DNA from: Streptomyces violaceorubidus
GTDB taxonomy: Bacteria > Actinomycetota > Actinomycetes > Streptomycetales > Streptomycetaceae
Assembly: GCF_000717995.1 (NCBI RefSeq)
Contig: NZ_JODM01000002.1
Coordinates: forward strand, 124,001-188,000
Length of the DNA stretch: 64,000 bases
Direction: 5' to 3'
Below the pieces are notes generated by a model. It was not told where the DNA came from. It ran no database searches and saw nothing but the letters and a program-made list of their open reading frames with translations. Positions 1 to 10,446 of this stretch are shown here, piece by piece. The position numbers and the translations under genes were made by a program. Position 1 is the first letter of the stretch; each line of letters starts with the position of its first letter.

Positions 1-659
1 TAGAGGATGGCGCGCTCGCGCGGGGGCAGGGCGGCCAGCCGGTCCCTGACGGCCTCGCGGTCGACGACCGTGTCGAGGGCCGGATCGGGGGCGCCGAGCG
101 CGTCGCCCAGCGAGTAGCCGTCCTCGCTGCCGGGGAGTTCGGCGTCCAGGGACAGGGCCGTGAAGCTCTCCAGGGCCTCCAGGCCGGTCCGGACGTCCTC
201 CTCGCTCAGTTCGGCACGCTCGGCGATCTCGGCGACGGTGGGCCTGCGGCCCGGGGTGGTCTGGGACAGGTCCTGGCCCGCGAAGCGCACGCGGTTGCGC
301 AGTTCCTGGACCCGGCGCGGCACGTGCAGGGTCCACATGTGGTCGCGGAAGTGGCGCTTGATCTCGCCGGTGATGGTCGGCACGGCGTAGCTCTCGAAGG
401 CGTTGCCGCGCTCGGGGTCGTAGCGGTCCACGGCCTTGACGAGACCGAGGGCCGCCACCTGACGCAGGTCCTCGTAGCTCTCGCCGCGGCTGCGGAACCG
501 TCCCGCCAGGCGTTCGGCCATGGGCAGCCAGGCCTCGACGATCCGGTCGCGGAGCGCGTCGTGTTCGGGACCGTCGGGAAGGGTGGCGAGCCGGCGGAAG
601 GCGTCGGCGGTGTCGGGGGCGTCGTCGTGCGGGTGCTTCGCACTGGCGTGGATCGGCAT
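1..659 (-). CDS. RNA polymerase sigma factor, SigB/SigF/SigG group (3' end outside window)
   Basis: Alternative sigma factor that directs RNA polymerase to stress or developmental promoters. The 219 visible codons start at the ATG at 659, preceded by GAGGGAG. Region 2 is clear (EDLRQVAALGLVKAVDRYDP, then FESYAVPTITGEIKRHFRD and WTLHVPRR), which is typical of the SigB/F/G subfamily. Region 3 follows, and the reading frame leaves the window at the start of region 4 (LPPRERAIL). No anti-sigma or anti-anti-sigma gene is visible on this side. Actinobacterial members of this group recognise GNNT-N14-16-GGGTAC promoters, and two such sites occur nearby (4456 and 21763). From memory of gene order it could be the sigK orthologue, but sequence alone cannot separate it from other members. 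Confidence 0.93.
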   Translation of the reverse strand, partial: MPIHASAKHPHDDAPDTADAFRRLATLPDGPEHDALRDRIVEAWLPMAERLAGRFRSRGESYEDLRQVAALGLVKAVDRYDPERGNAFESYAVPTITGEIKRHFRDHMWTLHVPRRVQELRNRVRFAGQDLSQTTPGRRPTVAEIAERAELSEEDVRTGLEALESFTALSLDAELPGSEDGYSLGDALGAPDPALDTVVDREAVRDRLAALPPRERAIL

Positions 660-943
660 GGTGCGTCGCAACTCCCTCGGAGTGCGGGGTCCGTCGTCGC
701 ACCGGACGGGCGTCCGGTCGGCGCGGCCCGCTCCGGGCGGCCGGGGGCGGGGGACCTCCGGCTCGCGGGGCGGGCGGAGCCGTACGACGACACGGCCCTT
801 GGTCGGGCGGTCACCGCGGGAGGGCGTCCGGGCCGGCACGGACGCATCCGTGGCGGCGTGGCGCCGCTCCCACGGACGTGCCTCCTGTCCGAAGCACTGA
901 CCTTGCGCCTGCCCCCGCTCCCCCGGGGCAAACACCGGGATTC

Positions 944-1360
944 TCAGCGTTCGCGCGGCTGCTTGAAGCGCACCATGTTGCCGGCCGGGTCGCGGAAGGC
1001 GCAGTCGCGGACACCGTAGGGCTGGTCGACCGGTTCCTGGAGGACCTCGGCGCCCGCGGCGCGGACGTGCTCGAAGGCTGCGTCGACGTCGTCGGTGGCG
1101 AGGACGACCCCGCGCAGGTGCCCCTTGGCCAGGAGTTCGGCCATCGCCTCCCGGTCGGCGGCCGACGCGTTGGGGTCGGCGAGCGGGGGTTCGAGCACGA
1201 TGTCCACGCCGGGCTGGGCCGGGGAGCCGACGGTCACCCAGCGCATTCCCTCGAACCCGACGTCGCCGCGGACCTCCATGCCGAGCACGTCCCGGTAGAA
1301 GGCGAGCGCCGTGTCGTGGTCGTCGACGGCTATGAAGCACTGCGAGAGGCTGATGTCCAT
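944..1360 (-). CDS. VOC/glyoxalase-like family protein
   Basis: A 138-residue single-domain vicinal-oxygen-chelate protein (glyoxalase, bleomycin-resistance or dioxygenase fold). It starts MDISLSQCFIAVDDHDTALA, has the characteristic FYRDVLGMEV segment and ends with FRDPAGNMVRFKQP. The substrate cannot be predicted. The ATG is 5 bp after the stop of the upstream AraC-type regulator, so the two probably form an operon in which the regulator controls or senses the VOC protein. A TAGCGT hexamer lies 7 nt before the ATG (1368-1373), inside the regulator's last codons, so a separate leaderless transcript is possible. No Shine-Dalgarno is visible. Confidence 0.88.
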   Translation of the reverse strand: MDISLSQCFIAVDDHDTALAFYRDVLGMEVRGDVGFEGMRWVTVGSPAQPGVDIVLEPPLADPNASAADREAMAELLAKGHLRGVVLATDDVDAAFEHVRAAGAEVLQEPVDQPYGVRDCAFRDPAGNMVRFKQPRER

Positions 1361-1365
1361 GCGCG

Positions 1366-1848
1366 TCACGCTACGGGCGGCGGCGCGGGCGGCGCTTCTC
1401 CGTTCCTGACCGGCTCTCCCTTCCTGACCGGCTCTCCGTTCCTGACCGGCTCTCCGTTCCTGACCGGCCGGGTGTAGACCTTGGCGACGCAGGCCGGGAC
1501 GGCGGCGCCGTCGGTGTGCTCGCGGTCCCGGTAGGCGCTCGGGCTCTCGCCGACCAGTTCGGTGAACCGCGAGCTGAACGAACCCAGCGAGGTACAGCCG
1601 ACCGCGAAGCACACCTCGGTGACGCTCAGGTCGCCGCGCCGCAGCAGCGCCATGGCGCGCTCGATGCGGCGGGTCATCAGGTAGCTGTACGGCGTCTCCC
1701 CGTAGGCGGCGCGGAAGCTGCGGGAGAAGTGGCCCGCCGACATGAGGGCGACGCGGGCCAGCGCCGGCACGTCGAGCGGCTCGGCGTACTCGCGGTCCAT
1801 CAGGTCACGGGCCCGGCGCAGCCGGGCCAGGTCCTCCAGCGTGGTCAC
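1366..1848 (-). CDS. AraC-family transcriptional regulator with repetitive C-terminus
   Basis: A 160-residue stand-alone AraC/XylS DNA-binding protein starting at GTG 1848. The double helix-turn-helix spans about residues 8-108, with AGHFSRSFRAAYGETPYSYL and the second-helix signature FAVGCTSLGSFSSRFTELVG. There is no separate ligand-binding domain. After the HTH, the last 30 or so residues contain four hexapeptides (PVRNGE, one with K) encoded by 18-bp tandem repeats, then a Pro/Ala end. It probably regulates itself and the VOC gene 5 bp downstream. Confidence 0.9.
   Translation of the reverse strand: MTTLEDLARLRRARDLMDREYAEPLDVPALARVALMSAGHFSRSFRAAYGETPYSYLMTRRIERAMALLRRGDLSVTEVCFAVGCTSLGSFSSRFTELVGESPSAYRDREHTDGAAVPACVAKVYTRPVRNGEPVRNGEPVRKGEPVRNGEAPPAPPPVA
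1397..1468 (+). repeat. Four 18-bp tandem repeats in the AraC-type gene
   Basis: The unit TCTCCGTTCCTGACCGGC is repeated four times without gaps; copy 2 differs at one base (CCC for CCG). Copy number can change by slippage without breaking the reading frame, because each unit encodes exactly six residues (PVRNGE). Confidence 0.97.
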
Positions 1849-1914
1849 CCGACCACGATCCCACAGCGCCGGACACCGCCGGTAGCGTCTCCGGCGCCGG
1901 GGGCCGCGCCGGCG

Positions 1915-4305
<2,391 letters not shown>

Positions 4306-4455
4306 CGTGTCTCCATCCGTCGGGGGCTCGGTGAAGGTGACGCCCTCACTGCCTCGGTGGTCACACGCTAGAGCGGGCCCGGCGGCCCGCGCTTCTCGAT
4401 TACTGATCCGCTCCCCGGGCCGCGGAAATCGGAGCGGACCCGTCCGGATGAATCC

Positions 4456-4480
4456 GTGTCGGCCCGCGGTGTCCGGGTAC
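4456..4480 (+). promoter_or_regulatory. Candidate sigma-B-type promoter upstream of the DUF2795 gene
   Basis: GTGT at 4456-4459, 15 nt, then GGGTAC at 4475-4480 fits the actinobacterial SigB-group consensus GNNT-N14-16-GGGTAC/T. It lies 36 bp upstream of the ATG at 4516. Pattern match only. Confidence 0.45.
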
Positions 4481-4515
4481 GCGGTCGGCACCCCCTTAAG
4501 GATCTGGAGGGAGAC

Positions 4516-4914
4516 ATGCAGCGAGGCAGCGACCGGATGAGCGTCCACCGCGACGACGAGATGAAGCACGAACTGCAGGGTCTGCTCAGGTCCGGGCACC
4601 CCACCCGCAGCGAGGAGTGGAACGACCCGGAACCGGCCGCCGAGGACGATCCGGACGTCATGTACGGACCGGTGACACCGGGCCGCGGACCGACGTACCT
4701 GGAGGCCCTGCGGCTGGAGCTGGCCCGGAACCTGACCCGGGGCAGCTTCCCCGCGGGACCGCGGGAACTGACCCGTGCACTGCGCCGCGGCAACGCGCCG
4801 GACGCCCTCGTCGAGGGGCTGGACCGACTGCCGCACAAGGCGCGCTACGACAACGTCCAGGAGCTGGCGGTGGCCCTCACCGAGAGCGGCCGGCCCGGCT
4901 CGCGGGGCGCGTAG
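4516..4914 (+). CDS. DUF2795-family protein
   Basis: A 132-residue acidic, soluble protein of unknown function. The C-terminal half carries the DUF2795 pattern, with LTRALRRGNAPDALVEGLDR followed by LPHKARYDNVQELAVAL. The N-terminal half is charged and probably disordered. The start is set by GGAGGGAGAC 4 nt before the ATG; upstream in-frame starts lack such a site. A sigma-B-type promoter candidate sits just upstream, and the PfpI-like gene begins 24 bp after its stop, so the two are probably cotranscribed in a general stress response. Confidence 0.85.
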   Translation: MQRGSDRMSVHRDDEMKHELQGLLRSGHPTRSEEWNDPEPAAEDDPDVMYGPVTPGRGPTYLEALRLELARNLTRGSFPAGPRELTRALRRGNAPDALVEGLDRLPHKARYDNVQELAVALTESGRPGSRGA

Positions 4915-4938
4915 GCGCCGGAAGGGAAACCGAACTTC

Positions 4939-5481
4939 ATGCGCATCGCATTTCTGACCGCGCCCGAGGGCGTGGAGCAGGTGGAACTGACCGAGCCGTG
5001 GCGGGCGGCGAAGGAGGCGGGGCACGATCCGGTGCTCGTCTCCACGCAGTCCGGCGAGATCCAGGGCTTCAACCACCTCGACAAGGCGGACACGTTCCCC
5101 GTGGACGAGGTGGTGGGCGACACCTCCGCCGACGCGTTCGGCGGTCTGGTCCTGCCCGGCGGGGTGGCCAACCCGGACTTCCTGCGGACCGACGACAAGG
5201 CCGTGGCGTTCGTCAAGGGCTTCTTCGAGCAGGGCCGGCCGGTGGCCGCCATCTGCCACGCGCCGTGGACGCTCGTCGAGGCGGACGTCGTCCGCGGCCG
5301 CACCCTGACCTCGTGGCCCAGTCTGCGAACCGACCTGCGCAACGCGGGCGCCACCTGGGTCGACGAACAGGTCAAGGTCTGCGACGCGGGCGACAACGTC
5401 CTGATCACCAGCCGCAAGCCGGACGACCTGAAGGCGTTCTGCGCGACCTATCTGGCGGAGTTCGCGAAGGCGGCCGGCTGA
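4939..5481 (+). CDS. DJ-1/PfpI-family type 1 glutamine amidotransferase-like protein
   Basis: A 180-residue protein of the PfpI/YhbO/YraA branch of the DJ-1 superfamily, which covers stress protection, deglycase or peptidase-like activity. The nucleophile elbow is AICHAPW (Cys near residue 106) after GLVLPGGVANPDFLR, and an acidic residue in the first strand-helix unit (TAPEGVEQVE) is in the position usual for the family. A Shine-Dalgarno GGAAGGGAA precedes the ATG. It is 24 bp downstream of the DUF2795 gene. A 15-bp inverted repeat follows. Confidence 0.93.
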   Translation: MRIAFLTAPEGVEQVELTEPWRAAKEAGHDPVLVSTQSGEIQGFNHLDKADTFPVDEVVGDTSADAFGGLVLPGGVANPDFLRTDDKAVAFVKGFFEQGRPVAAICHAPWTLVEADVVRGRTLTSWPSLRTDLRNAGATWVDEQVKVCDAGDNVLITSRKPDDLKAFCATYLAEFAKAAG

Positions 5482-5507
5482 GGCGGGCCACCGGCAGCGG
5501 ACGGAGG

Positions 5508-5553
5508 GTGACGGCGGGCCACCGGCGAGGTGTCGCGGGTGGCCCGCCGTCAC
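5508..5553. terminator. 15-bp inverted repeat between convergent genes
   Basis: GTGACGGCGGGCCAC at 5508-5522 is perfectly complementary to GTGGCCCGCCGTCAC at 5539-5553, with a 16-nt loop. It lies between the convergent PfpI-like and DUF6158 genes and has no T-tract, so it is probably a bidirectional Streptomyces-style terminator. Confidence 0.65.
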
Positions 5554-5579
5554 GCTCAGCCACCGGGGGCGGGTCGCGC

Positions 5580-5858
5580 TCAGCCACCGGGAGCTGCACT
5601 CTGGCCGCAGCCGCGTTCCCGGGCGCCCTCACGGGTGCGGCCCGCGGCCACCGGGCGGCGGGGATTGCGGCGCAGCCACTCGCCCTCCAGCCGGGCCATG
5701 CGGTCGTTGTGGGCCCGCAGCGCGTCGTTCGACCCGTACAGCAGGGTGTCGTGGCGCGTGCGGTGGATGGTCTCCAGTTCTTTCATCAGCTGCTGGTCGT
5801 CCAGGCGGCCCGGGTCCACTCCGGTCACGGTGTCGTCCCGCGTGTCGTGTTCGTTCAT
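5580..5858 (-). CDS. Small DUF6158-type protein
   Basis: A 92-residue hydrophilic protein starting MNEHDTRDDTV, with a conserved core QQLMKELETIHRTRHDTLL and HNDRMARLEGEWLRRNP. This resembles the DUF6158 proteins found widely in Streptomyces; the function is unknown. The chosen ATG (5858) begins the conserved part. The C-terminal end overlaps the second copy of a 15-bp direct repeat (CGCTCAGCCACCGGG at 5553 and 5577), so the terminal residues may be a recent extension. It is divergent from the baeRF-like gene, with GGGTACCC between them. Confidence 0.8.
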   Translation of the reverse strand: MNEHDTRDDTVTGVDPGRLDDQQLMKELETIHRTRHDTLLYGSNDALRAHNDRMARLEGEWLRRNPRRPVAAGRTREGARERGCGQSAAPGG

Positions 5859-5920
5859 GCGTCCCGGGTACCCGCCCCCGAGCACTACCACCCCCGAGCG
5901 GCACCCGGGAGGGCAGCCAC

Positions 5921-7042
5921 ATGGATCTCGCGTTTCTGCACCCCCTCTACGAACACCAGGGACCCTGGGCCTCCGTCTACGTCGACCTCTCCCGCAACAC
6001 GGAGGACACCGCGCACGAGCGGGAGCTGACGGCCGCCGCGGTGGCCCGGGAGCTGGCGGAGCAGGGCGCGGACGACGCCACCTGCCGGGCGGTGCGGGAG
6101 GCGGTGGACGAGCTGCGGCACGCCACCGATCCGCACGGGCGGGCCCTGTTCGCGCGCGCCGGGCAGGTGGTCCTCGATCCGCCGCTGGCCCGGCCCCCGT
6201 ACGGCGGCACCACCGCCGACTGGGCCCCGCTGCCGCACGTCACGCCGCTGCTCGACCTGGCCGGGGAAGACCCGGTGTGCGTGGTGGCGTACGTCGACCG
6301 CAAGGGCGCCGACTTCGAGCTGCGCTCCGCGCTGGGCAGCTCGGACGCGGGCGGTGTGACCGGTCGGCAGTGGCCGGTGCACCGCACGAGCAGCGCGGAC
6401 TGGTCGGAGCGCCACTTCCAGCTCCGGGTGGAGAACACCTGGGAGCACAACGCGGCGGAGATCGCGGACGCGCTCGCCGTGTGCCAGGAGGAGACGGGCG
6501 CCGACCTGCTGATCCTGGTGGGCGACGACCGGGAGCGGCGCTCGGTCCACGAGCGGCTGCCCGCGCGTCTGCAGGAGCGCGTCGCCGAGGCCTCGCGCGG
6601 CGCCGGCAGCAGGCTGCTGGACGACGAGGTGGAGGGGCTGCGCGAGGACCACGTCCGGGCGCGGGCCCGGGAGGACCTGGACCGCTTCCTGGCCGCCAGG
6701 TCGCCCGACGACAAGGGCCGCTCCGGCGCGGCGGAGGGCGTGCCCGCGCTGGTGGAGGCCGCCCGGGAGCACCGCATCGACGAGCTGCTGGTCATCCCGG
6801 ACGCCCCCGACACGCACCGTGAGGTGTGGATCGGCGAGGACGCCGACCAGGTGGCGGTGCGCCGTACGGAGCTGAAGACGCTGGGCGAGCAGAACTCCTG
6901 GTCGGCCCGGGCGGACGACGCCCTGCTGCGCTCGGCGGTGATGACCGGCGCCCCGGCGATCTCGGTGACGCCGGTACTGCCCCCGGAGACCACGGAGAAG
7001 GCGCCGGTGGGCGGCCTGGGGGCGCTGCTGCGCTGGAGGTGA
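5921..7042 (+). CDS. Rv2629/Vms1-like (baeRF family) protein
   Basis: A 373-residue protein of the bacterial eRF1-like family (baeRF), related to mycobacterial Rv2629 and to the Vms1/eRF1 fold linked to release of stalled peptidyl-tRNA. It begins MDLAFLHPLYEHQGPWASVY and has an N-terminal YVDLSRNTED segment, a central beta-rich domain (VCVVAYVDRKGADFELR), and a C-terminal region with LLILVGDDRERRSV and ELLVIPDAPDTHREVWIG. No GGQ motif is visible, so catalytic release is unproven. The Shine-Dalgarno is GGGAGGG. A GTTC-N13-GGGTAC stretch upstream (5849-5871) is a weak sigma-B-type candidate. Confidence 0.8.
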   Translation: MDLAFLHPLYEHQGPWASVYVDLSRNTEDTAHERELTAAAVARELAEQGADDATCRAVREAVDELRHATDPHGRALFARAGQVVLDPPLARPPYGGTTADWAPLPHVTPLLDLAGEDPVCVVAYVDRKGADFELRSALGSSDAGGVTGRQWPVHRTSSADWSERHFQLRVENTWEHNAAEIADALAVCQEETGADLLILVGDDRERRSVHERLPARLQERVAEASRGAGSRLLDDEVEGLREDHVRARAREDLDRFLAARSPDDKGRSGAAEGVPALVEAAREHRIDELLVIPDAPDTHREVWIGEDADQVAVRRTELKTLGEQNSWSARADDALLRSAVMTGAPAISVTPVLPPETTEKAPVGGLGALLRWR

Positions 7043-7080
7043 CCCGCGGCGCCCCGGCGACCTGAACCGCCGGATGGGCC

Positions 7081-8700
7081 CTACCGGGCCCGCTCCACCC
7101 GGCGCTCGTCCCAGACCGGCTCCGTCGTCTCGCGCACCCGCCCGTCGCTGCCGAAGACCAGGTACCGGTCGAAGGCGCGGGCGAACCAGCGGTCGTGGGT
7201 GACCGCGAGGACCGTGCCCTCGAAGCCCTCCAGGCCTTCCTGGAGGGCTTCGGCCGATTCCAGGTCCAGGTTGTCGGTGGGCTCGTCGAGGAGCAGGGCG
7301 GTGACGCCCTGGAGTTCCAGCAGCAGGATCTGGAAGCGGGCCTGCTGGCCGCCGGAGAGCCGGTCGAAGGCCTGCTCGGCCTGCTGGGTCAGCTCGTAGC
7401 GGCGCAGCCGGGACATGGCGGCGCCCCGGTCCTGGGCGTGCTCGGTCCACAGGATGTCCAGGAGGGTGCGGCCCAGCAGCTCGGGGTGGGCGTGGGTCTG
7501 CGCGAAGTGCCCGGGCACCACGCGCGCCCCGAGCTTCCAGATCCCGGTGTGCGCGACGTCCTCGCCGGCCAGCAGCCGCAGGAAGTGCGACTTCCCGGAG
7601 CCGTTGGAGCCGAGGACGGCGACCCGCTCGCCGTAGAAGACCTCCAGGTCGAAGGGCTTCATGAGGCCGGTGAGTTCCAGCTGCTCGCAGGTGACGGCGC
7701 GGACGCCGGTACGGCCGCCCTTCAGGCGCATCCTGATGTCCTGCTCGCGCGGCGGCTCGGGCGGCGGCCCGGCCTCCTCGAACTTGCGCAGCCGGGTCTG
7801 GGCCGCGGCGTAGCGGGACGCCATCTCGTGGCTGACCGCGGCCGCCTGGCGCAGCGACAGGACCAGCTTCTTGAGCTGCGCGTGCTTCTCGTCCCAGCGG
7901 CGGCGCAGTTCCTCGAAGCGGGCGAAGCGTTCCCTGCGGGCCTCGTGGAAGCTGTCGAAGCCGTCGCCGTGCACCCAGGCGTCGGCGCCCGCGGGTCCGG
8001 GCTCGACGGAGACGATCTTCTGTGCGGCGCGGGCGAGCAGCTCCCGGTCGTGGGAGACGAACAGCACGGTCTTGCGGGTCTCGGCGAGCCGCTCCTCCAG
8101 CCAGCGCTTGCCGGGCACGTCGAGGTAGTTGTCCGGCTCGTCGAGCAGCAGCACCTCGTCGGTGCCGCGAAGGAGCGCCTCCAGCACGAGGCGTTTCTGC
8201 TCACCGCCGGAGAGCGTGCGCACCTGCCGCCACTGGGCCTGCTCGTAGGGCACCCCGAGGGCGGCGGTGGTGCAGATGTCCCACAGGGTCTCCGCCTCGT
8301 ACCCGCGCGCCTCGGCCCAGTCGGCGAGGGCCTGCGCGTACGTCAGCTGGGCGGCCTCGTCGTCCACCGTCATGATCGCGTGCTCGGCGGTGTCGACGGC
8401 GCGGGCGGCCTCGTGGATCCTGGGCTGCGCCACGGACACCAGCAGGTCGCGCACGGTCGTCTCGTCCCGTACGGAGCCGACGAACTGGCGCATGACGCCG
8501 AGTCCCCCGGTGACGGTGACGGAGCCGCCGTGCGGTTTCAGCTCGCCGGCGAGGAGACGCAGCAGGGTGGTCTTGCCCGCGCCGTTGGGTCCGACGAGGG
8601 CCACGACGGCCCCCTCCCCCACGCGGAAGGAGACGTCACCGAGGAGCGCCCTCCCGTCGGGGAGGTAGTACTCCAGGTGCGCGGCTTCGAGGTGACCCAT
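7081..8700 (-). CDS. ABC-F family ATPase (ribosome-associated, possible antibiotic resistance)
   Basis: A 539-residue soluble protein with two ABC modules and no membrane segments. Walker A GPNGAGKTTL lies near residue 40 with signature LSGGEQKRL, and the second Walker A GSNGSGKSHF lies near residue 366 with LSGGQQARFQ. Both Walker B motifs are followed by Asp-Glu (LLLDEP). The inter-domain linker (about residues 255-320) is helical and basic, as in ABC-F proteins that enter the ribosomal E site. Some family members protect ribosomes from macrolides, lincosamides or pleuromutilins and others are housekeeping; motifs do not separate these. The ATG at 8700 precedes MGHLEAAHLEYYL. No good Shine-Dalgarno is seen. 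Confidence 0.92.
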   Translation of the reverse strand: MGHLEAAHLEYYLPDGRALLGDVSFRVGEGAVVALVGPNGAGKTTLLRLLAGELKPHGGSVTVTGGLGVMRQFVGSVRDETTVRDLLVSVAQPRIHEAARAVDTAEHAIMTVDDEAAQLTYAQALADWAEARGYEAETLWDICTTAALGVPYEQAQWRQVRTLSGGEQKRLVLEALLRGTDEVLLLDEPDNYLDVPGKRWLEERLAETRKTVLFVSHDRELLARAAQKIVSVEPGPAGADAWVHGDGFDSFHEARRERFARFEELRRRWDEKHAQLKKLVLSLRQAAAVSHEMASRYAAAQTRLRKFEEAGPPPEPPREQDIRMRLKGGRTGVRAVTCEQLELTGLMKPFDLEVFYGERVAVLGSNGSGKSHFLRLLAGEDVAHTGIWKLGARVVPGHFAQTHAHPELLGRTLLDILWTEHAQDRGAAMSRLRRYELTQQAEQAFDRLSGGQQARFQILLLELQGVTALLLDEPTDNLDLESAEALQEGLEGFEGTVLAVTHDRWFARAFDRYLVFGSDGRVRETTEPVWDERRVERAR

Positions 8701-8834
8701 GGGACCGGATTCTGCGGCTCCGGCCGCCTTCGGGGCAAACCCTTTTCGTCCGCCGCGCCCGCGCCCCGGGCACGTGACCGGCGCCACCGGCGGGGCACCG
8801 GCAGGAAACGCCGTCCGCAGGGTAGGCGGGACCC

Positions 8835-10340
8835 ATGAGTCCCGACGTAGACCTCACCGCCGCCACGCCCGGCCCGCACCCCTTCCGCACTTCTCTTCTG
8901 CGGCTGGATCAGCGGGCGTTCGAGGCCGTCGCCGCCCGTACCTGGCCGGGTGCCGACCCCTTGCTGCCCCGGTTGAGCCGCGGCGCCAACCACGGGGTGC
9001 TGTGGTTCGCCGCGGCCGCCGCCCTGGCCGCGTCGCGCACCCCGAGGGCACGTCGCGCGGCGGCCCGGGGGATCGCCTCGCTGGGTCTGGCCTCGCTGAC
9101 GATCAACACCCTCGGCAAGCGCTCGGTGCGCCGGCCCCGCCCGGTGCTGGACCCGGTGCCGCTGGTGCGGCAGCTGAAGCGGCAGCCGATCACGACGTCC
9201 TTCCCGTCGGGACACGCGGCCTCGGCCGCCGCCTTCGCGACCGGTGTGGCGCTGGAGTCCCCGGCGTGGGGTGCGGCGGTGGCTCCGGTGGCCGCCGCGG
9301 TCGCCCTGTCCCGGGTCTACACCGGTGTCCACTTCCCGAGCGACGTGCTGGCCGGTGCCGCCCTCGGGGCGGGTGCCGCGTTCGCCGTACGGGGCCTGGT
9401 GCCGACCCGCGCCCAGCACATCCCGCCCGCCCGGCCGCGTGCCGAGGTGCCCGCGCTGCCCGGCGGCGAGGGGCTGGTCATGGTCGCCAACATCGGCTCG
9501 GGCACCTCGGACCGGGTGCGGGCGCTGTGCGACGCGCTGCCCGACGCGGAGGTGGTGGAGTGCGAACCGGCGGACGTGCGGGCGGAGCTGGAGAAGGCGG
9601 CCGGTCACGCCCGGGTGCTCGGCGTGTGCGGCGGCGACGGCACCGTGAACGCCGCGGCCGAGGTCGCGCTCCGCCACGGGCTGCCGCTCGCGGTGCTGCC
9701 GGGCGGCACCCTCAACCACTTCGCCTACGACCTGGGCGTGGAGGACGTCCGGGATCTGTGCGGGGCGCTGGAGCGGGGCGAGGGGGTGCGGGTGGACGTC
9801 GGCCGGTTCGCCTCGGGCGGGCGGCGCGGGGTCTTCCTGAACACCTTCAGCCTCGGCGTCTACCCGGAGCTGGTCAACGAGCGGGAGCGCTGGTCGCCCC
9901 GGATCGGCGGCTGGCCGGCCGGGGTGCTCGCGGCGGTGCGGGTGCTGCGCGCCGACCGGCACCCGCTGGAGGCCGAGGTGCGCGGTCGCAGGCGTCCGCT
10001 GTGGATGCTGTTCGCGGGCAACGGCACCTACCACCGCCGGGGGCTCGCCTCGGGGCGCCGGCTCGACCTGGCGGACGGGCAGTTGGACGTACGGGTGGTG
10101 CACGGGGGGCGTCGGCCTGCCCTGCGGCTGCTGTCCGCGGCCCTCGCGGGACCGCTGACCCGCTCGCCCGCCCACGCGGCGATGCAGGTGCCCCGGCTGC
10201 GCCTGTCGGGCGTCGCGCCCGGCACGCTGATGGCGTACGACGGTGAGCTCACCGAGACGGAGGGCGACCTGACGCTGGAGAAGCTGCCCGAGGCGCTCAC
10301 GGTGTACCGACCGCTGCCCGGGGGCGGTCTACTGTCCTGA
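8835..10340 (+). CDS. Fused PAP2 phosphatase and diacylglycerol-kinase-type lipid kinase
   Basis: A 501-residue two-domain enzyme of phospholipid metabolism. The N-terminal half is a PAP2 phosphatase with its three motifs: KRSVRRPRP (about residue 95), PSGHAAS (about 125) and SRVYTGVHFPSD (about 160), within hydrophobic helices. The C-terminal half is a DAGK/sphingosine-kinase catalytic domain with CGGDGTVNAAAE (about 266) and LPGGTLNHFAYDLG. Phosphatidate dephosphorylation and lipid phosphorylation are opposite reactions, so the fusion may balance a phosphorylated-lipid pool; this is inference. No strong Shine-Dalgarno precedes the ATG; TAGGCG lies 6 nt upstream. Confidence 0.9.
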   Translation: MSPDVDLTAATPGPHPFRTSLLRLDQRAFEAVAARTWPGADPLLPRLSRGANHGVLWFAAAAALAASRTPRARRAAARGIASLGLASLTINTLGKRSVRRPRPVLDPVPLVRQLKRQPITTSFPSGHAASAAAFATGVALESPAWGAAVAPVAAAVALSRVYTGVHFPSDVLAGAALGAGAAFAVRGLVPTRAQHIPPARPRAEVPALPGGEGLVMVANIGSGTSDRVRALCDALPDAEVVECEPADVRAELEKAAGHARVLGVCGGDGTVNAAAEVALRHGLPLAVLPGGTLNHFAYDLGVEDVRDLCGALERGEGVRVDVGRFASGGRRGVFLNTFSLGVYPELVNERERWSPRIGGWPAGVLAAVRVLRADRHPLEAEVRGRRRPLWMLFAGNGTYHRRGLASGRRLDLADGQLDVRVVHGGRRPALRLLSAALAGPLTRSPAHAAMQVPRLRLSGVAPGTLMAYDGELTETEGDLTLEKLPEALTVYRPLPGGGLLS

Positions 10341-10446
10341 CGGGGCAGCGGCGAGCCGCACAGCGGCAGTCCACATCATGAAACGCGGGTCTCATCATTC
10401 GGCCAGTGGGCGTACCGTGAGCGCACTGCCGGAGAGGGGATCCACC

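Noticed and set aside
7076..7091. GGGCCC-TACC-GGGCCC as terminator between the baeRF-like and ABC-F genes
   Set aside because: Only 6 bp of stem and it overlaps the ABC-F stop region; too short to call with confidence.
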